Source of the DNA: an uncultured Collinsella sp.
GTDB lineage: Bacteria > Actinomycetota > Coriobacteriia > Coriobacteriales > Coriobacteriaceae
NCBI GenBank assembly: GCA_934621295.1
Contig: CAKTVB010000001.1
Span: 248,001 to 312,000 of the forward strand
Direction of reading: 5' to 3'
Length of the DNA: 64,000 nt
The notes beneath the pieces were generated by a model, which was given only the letters and a program-made list of their open reading frames with translations, was not told where the DNA came from and did not search any database. Positions 60,743-64,000 of the stretch are shown piece after piece; the stretch's first letter is position 1; every line of letters starts with the position of its first letter. Position numbers and translations under genes: made by a program.

Positions 60743-61225
60743 ATGAGGTCGGCTTCCCGTCGCATCCTGTGGATTGCGCTTGCGTTGGTGCTGCTCTCGG
60801 CATCGATTCTTTTGGTTGTGCGGCAGCAAGGTGAGAGGCCCTCGTCTGCCGCCATCGAGCTTTCCGAAGAAGAGCGGCAGACGGTGCAAGAGGTTCAAAA
60901 CGCTCAGACAAAAGAGAGCTCCCGTGCGGCCTTTCTTGATGACTTGCAGACGCAAGAATCGGTTGAGACCGAAGGGCAATCGCGTGCGGTGATTTGGCGG
61001 GAAGAGACCGACTTGCCGCAAAGTACGGCAGCCGTGCTCGAAGCGTATCGGGCGCAGGGCGTAGGCAGGCTTATGTGCAGCGGCTACATGGACATCAAGG
61101 GAAATGTATGGGGCGGCATCGTTATGTCCGAAAGATGGGTCGACATCATCTATGTCACGAGTAGCGAGGACGGTGCCGCCAGCACACTGCGCATCGTGCG
61201 TTTGCCTGCAGAGAACGTGGGGTGA
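60743..61225 (+). CDS. Membrane-anchored accessory protein of the pilus operon
   Basis: I do not recognise this 160-residue protein. It has one N-terminal membrane helix (about 8-26), an acidic Glu/Gln-rich segment (about 38-80), and a C-terminal extracytoplasmic domain ending with IYVTSSEDGAASTLRIVRLPA. It has 3 bases between it and flp and overlaps no other gene, so it is certainly in the operon. It could be a minor assembly or adhesion factor found only in this lineage. Confidence 0.7.
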   Translation: MRSASRRILWIALALVLLSASILLVVRQQGERPSSAAIELSEEERQTVQEVQNAQTKESSRAAFLDDLQTQESVETEGQSRAVIWREETDLPQSTAAVLEAYRAQGVGRLMCSGYMDIKGNVWGGIVMSERWVDIIYVTSSEDGAASTLRIVRLPAENVG

Positions 61226-61232
61226 GGTGCAT

Positions 61233-61469
61233 ATGAATGAAACGGGGCGGTCGGCATGCAGAACAAAGCGCCACAGTGAAGTGTTTTGTGAGACTTCGGC
61301 GCAGGCGACGCTGGAATATGCGCTTACCGTGCTTGCGCTTTTGGCGGTTGTCTCGGCATTGGGGCTGCTATGGCGTGCAGGGCAGGATGGAACCTTGGCA
61401 GCGTTGGCGGAGGCGGCGGCGTCGCACGGCTTTGATGCGGGAGGGCTCATCGACATCTCCTTGTATTGA
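61233..61469 (+). CDS. Second pilin-like (Flp/TadE-type) protein
   Basis: A 78-residue prepilin-like protein. The leader ends CETSAQ and the helix reads ATLEYALTVLALLAVVSALGLLW. Cleavage after the alanine of SAQ gives glutamate at position 5 and tyrosine at 6, like Flp. It may be a minor pilin. The frame opens at 61104, but GAGGTGC before ATG 61233 and the pilin-like start decide the shorter form. Confidence 0.75.
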   Translation: MNETGRSACRTKRHSEVFCETSAQATLEYALTVLALLAVVSALGLLWRAGQDGTLAALAEAAASHGFDAGGLIDISLY

Positions 61470-61473
61470 GACG

Positions 61474-61947
61474 GTGCGCGAGTGCTCCGCCCAGGCGACG
61501 GTGGAGGCCGCGTTGCTGCTGCCCTCGTTTCTCATTCTTTTGTTGCTGATGATCCAACCGGTGTGCCTGCTGTATACGCGAGCAGTTATGGAATCGGCAG
61601 CTTCAAGTGCAGCGCGGATCATGACTACGTCGGGAGGGGATGCCGATGAAGCATGCCGGGCGTTTGTGCTGCGCAGGCTTCAGGCCGTGCCCAATGTGTC
61701 CATCTTTCACGAGGGAGGTTCCCTTTCGTGGGATATCGAGTTTGGACACGCGGACGATGACGGGGCCTCGCGCGTGAAGATTCGCGGTACTGCCAAGCCC
61801 CTGCCGATTCTCGGTGCGTTTGTGGGCGCATTTGCGGCCGGTGATGCCCAAGGAAACGTGGCGATTGAAGTGGAGGTGTCATATGCGTCACGCCCGGAAT
61901 GGTTGGAGGGTGACTACGAATCGTGGATTTCCTCATGGGGAGCGTGA
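61474..61947 (+). CDS. tadE: TadE-like pseudopilin
   Basis: A 157-residue TadE-family protein: short leader RECSAQ, helix ATVEAALLLPSFLILLLLMIQPV with the conserved VE and proline, then an extracytoplasmic domain. The start codon is a GTG at 61474, 4 bases after the previous stop, without a clear ribosome site, so translation is probably coupled. The next gene begins inside its last codons. Confidence 0.8.
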   Translation: MRECSAQATVEAALLLPSFLILLLLMIQPVCLLYTRAVMESAASSAARIMTTSGGDADEACRAFVLRRLQAVPNVSIFHEGGSLSWDIEFGHADDDGASRVKIRGTAKPLPILGAFVGAFAAGDAQGNVAIEVEVSYASRPEWLEGDYESWISSWGA

Positions 61948-64000
61948 GGGACGGGGAGGCGTCGATTCGCGGGATAGCCCGTGTGCGATCGACCTGTTTA
62001 TCACGGAGGAGGGCGCCTATACGACGGTGGCGTCTGCCGTAGCGATGCTCGTGGTGCTGATCTTGCTTTTCTCGGCTGTCTCGGCGGTATGGAGCCTGTC
62101 TCGCAGCGCAGACGTGCAGGTGGTTGCCGACGGGGCGGCGCTCGCGGGGTCAAACGTCGTGTCGTCGTATCACACGGCGGCAACGGTTGTCGATGCGAGC
62201 ATCGCAAGTCTGGGCTTTGCCGGCCTTGCGGTGACGGGAACGGGGCTTGTCGCGCTGCTCATACCGGGGGCTCGTTCTCAAGGGGTAAAAGCAATCGATG
62301 CGGGTTTGCGCATCTTGGATATGAGGAACGACTTCGCGCGCTCCGCCTCCAAGGGGCTGAAGACGCTGGAGGCATCGCTGCCGTATCTTATTGCAGCAAA
62401 TGCAACGCGTCTGTGCGTGGAGAGCAAGACGGATGCAATGGTATATGCCGGTACGGCGCTTGCGGTGCCCTTCGCATCGGCATCCGAGTTTCCAGCGCTT
62501 GAGGGCGAGGGCATCAATCTCGAGTCATTGAGTGAAGCGGCATCTGAGTTGGATAAAACCGCGAGCGAGCTTGAAGATGCCTCGCGCGAGACAGCCCAGG
62601 CAAAGAAGAGAGCCTGGATTGCCGATTGTGGCCGTGAGGGTCATAACATGCAGGAGCGCGCGTCAAGTTTGACGGGGCTTTCGTCTCAGCAGAACCCGGA
62701 TTACGCCTCGAGCGTGGCGTGGACTCCGGAGGTTGGCATCGCGCGTACGAAAGCCTATTACCGGTGGCGCTTGGATCATGAGAAGCCCGGCGGCACGAGC
62801 GTTGAGGCAGCGGTCGATTCTGCAGCAAGAAGCGCGTTTTATCGATATGCACTCGATGCATTTGAACCTGCCCAGATCGTCGAGTACAACGGGAGCGTGG
62901 TCTCTACGGTTCCCTTGCTGCCCCGAAATAAGCAGGAGATCATGCAGACGACCTTGTATACCCAGGCTTTGTGGCCCACGACGTATGAGCCCGAGGGGCG
63001 GACGATCCACTACGGTTCCGGCTGTCCTGGTGCGACGGGAGCGTCAGGCCCTGTCATTTCGCTGTCGGCGGCAGACAGTGGCCAGGCGCGCACGTGCGCG
63101 ACATGCCGTTTTGGCACGAGCGATTTGGGGAAGACCCCTGCGGCTTCGACCTCTATCGACAACGGATATGAATACCATCTGCGTGAGTACACCCTTGCGC
63201 TTAACGAATATGTTGAGTGTCGAAACCGAGAGCTTGAGTTGGAACAAAAGGCACAAGCCCAGGCAGAGGAGGCGGGAGATTCGTTCGAGGAGGCGCTCAC
63301 GGCGCTTTCGTCCAAACGTCCACGCATAGCACCGCCCGGGCGATTTGGCTGCGTGGCGGCGGTCACCTGTGGCGAGATCGAGGCGCCCGATGCGCTTGAT
63401 ACGTCGTTTGCAGCGAGCCCGTCACTAGGGTCACGTGCTGCCATCTCCGCTTCTGCGTTGGCACAGGACCCGGCAACACGGGAGAACAACGTGCTCTCTC
63501 AGTTCTTCTCTACGGTGGAGGAGCGAAGCTCGGATCAGGGGCCGGTGGGCCTTGTGGGGAGCGTTATGGACCTGTGGGGGAGCCTGCTTGTCTCCTATGG
63601 CGATATGGCATCGGGGCTGAATTCGGCGTTTGACGGATTGACTTCGAAGCTCGATGGGATGGGTCTTGGACCGGTTGGTTCTTGGCTTAAGGGGCGCCTG
63701 AGTGATGCTGTTCACACATTGGGCCTGGAACCGGTGGATTTAAGCCTTAGAAAGCCGGTGCTTGTCGATTCGGCCAAAGTCATTGAAAAGGCCGATATTC
63801 CTGCCGTGGCGCAAGTTCAGCAGGCGGTGCGTTCGATTCCCTTGAGTTCAACGGATCCAAAGGCGCTCATGCAGGCTTTGGGCTACCAGGTGGGGGAGTA
63901 CATCGCTCAGCAGGAGTTTACGATTGCGGAGATTCCTCTTCCCGGTGGTGGAACGATTCCGCTCACAATACGTTTGCGCGATATCGTGGGCGCGGCTGGA
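61883..64000 (+). CDS. TadG-like large pilus protein, truncated by window end
   Basis: An open frame from ATG 61883 to the end of the window, at least 706 residues. After a charged leader of 30 residues comes ITEEGAYTTVASAVAMLVVL, a pilin-type helix without the position-5 glutamate, then a long extracytoplasmic region. It contains a coiled-coil-prone segment (about 215-255 and 455-480), a CATC motif, and further cysteines (SGCPG, FGCVAAVTCG) that could form disulfides. TadG-like proteins are large minor pilins or surface adhesins of this machine. GGAGGTG precedes the ATG, which overlaps tadE by 65 bases. Confidence 0.75.
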   Translation, partial: MRHARNGWRVTTNRGFPHGEREGRGGVDSRDSPCAIDLFITEEGAYTTVASAVAMLVVLILLFSAVSAVWSLSRSADVQVVADGAALAGSNVVSSYHTAATVVDASIASLGFAGLAVTGTGLVALLIPGARSQGVKAIDAGLRILDMRNDFARSASKGLKTLEASLPYLIAANATRLCVESKTDAMVYAGTALAVPFASASEFPALEGEGINLESLSEAASELDKTASELEDASRETAQAKKRAWIADCGREGHNMQERASSLTGLSSQQNPDYASSVAWTPEVGIARTKAYYRWRLDHEKPGGTSVEAAVDSAARSAFYRYALDAFEPAQIVEYNGSVVSTVPLLPRNKQEIMQTTLYTQALWPTTYEPEGRTIHYGSGCPGATGASGPVISLSAADSGQARTCATCRFGTSDLGKTPAASTSIDNGYEYHLREYTLALNEYVECRNRELELEQKAQAQAEEAGDSFEEALTALSSKRPRIAPPGRFGCVAAVTCGEIEAPDALDTSFAASPSLGSRAAISASALAQDPATRENNVLSQFFSTVEERSSDQGPVGLVGSVMDLWGSLLVSYGDMASGLNSAFDGLTSKLDGMGLGPVGSWLKGRLSDAVHTLGLEPVDLSLRKPVLVDSAKVIEKADIPAVAQVQQAVRSIPLSSTDPKALMQALGYQVGEYIAQQEFTIAEIPLPGGGTIPLTIRLRDIVGAAG

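Overview
The window reads as a chromosome segment of a Gram-positive, high-GC Actinobacterium of the class Coriobacteriia, most likely Collinsella or a close relative. This is inferred from the roughly 60% GC content, the T-box leader on pheS, the Tad pilus genes with no outer-membrane secretin, the Gram-positive-style terminators and the overall gene set. No rRNA, tRNA, CRISPR array, transposase or prophage is visible. Almost all of it is coding, and eight intergenic stretches of 300 bases or more hold most of the unusual sequence.

Layout. 1-5578: the 3' end of mfd, a threonine aldolase, recQ and a Gfo/Idh/MocA oxidoreductase. 5579-7201: one AbiEi/DUF559-type gene lying between two 87-bp direct repeats, each of which folds as a long hairpin. 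7202-8765: a lactate/hydroxyisocaproate-type dehydrogenase and an unknown gene. 8892-15881: an aspartate-family amino-acid block (metA of the acetyl-transferring type, thrC-thrB, lysC, asd). Inside that block lie two large palindromes in inverted orientation, and between them a 21-residue hydrophobic ORF with a perfect Shine-Dalgarno sequence, a candidate type I toxin. 16318-19854: a two-component system with a visible direct-repeat operator, an ABC ATPase without its permease, and ogt. 20227-26864: acpS, an M18 aminopeptidase, DegV, a 2-hydroxyacid dehydrogenase, map, a radical SAM protein and a C26 peptidase. 26973-30375: a polar amino-acid ABC importer. 30543-37553: an M16C protease, an EamA transporter, an SPFH protein and an M32 carboxypeptidase.

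37664-43956: a four-gene sugar-acid island (IclR regulator, GntP permease, DapA-type aldolase, YjhG/YagF-type dehydratase). It parallels E. coli yjhI-yjhF-yjhH-yjhG and should split D-xylonate or a similar aldonate into pyruvate and an aldehyde. A direct repeat of about 270 bp flanks it on both sides, so recombination could remove the whole island. 44080-48156: the T-box-controlled pheS and pheT. 48252-55027: a phospholipase-C-like protein, pyruvate kinase, a P2A cation ATPase behind a possible translation-coupled leader ORF, and rsgA. 55363-64000: a Tad/Flp pilus operon (cpaB, tadZ, tadA, tadB, tadC, flp, an anchored accessory protein, two further pilin-like proteins and a TadG-like protein cut by the window end), with overlapping genes typical of one transcript.

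Start codons were moved inward where a ribosome binding site and family length agreed. All functional names rest on motifs and family resemblance recognised by eye; no database search was run.
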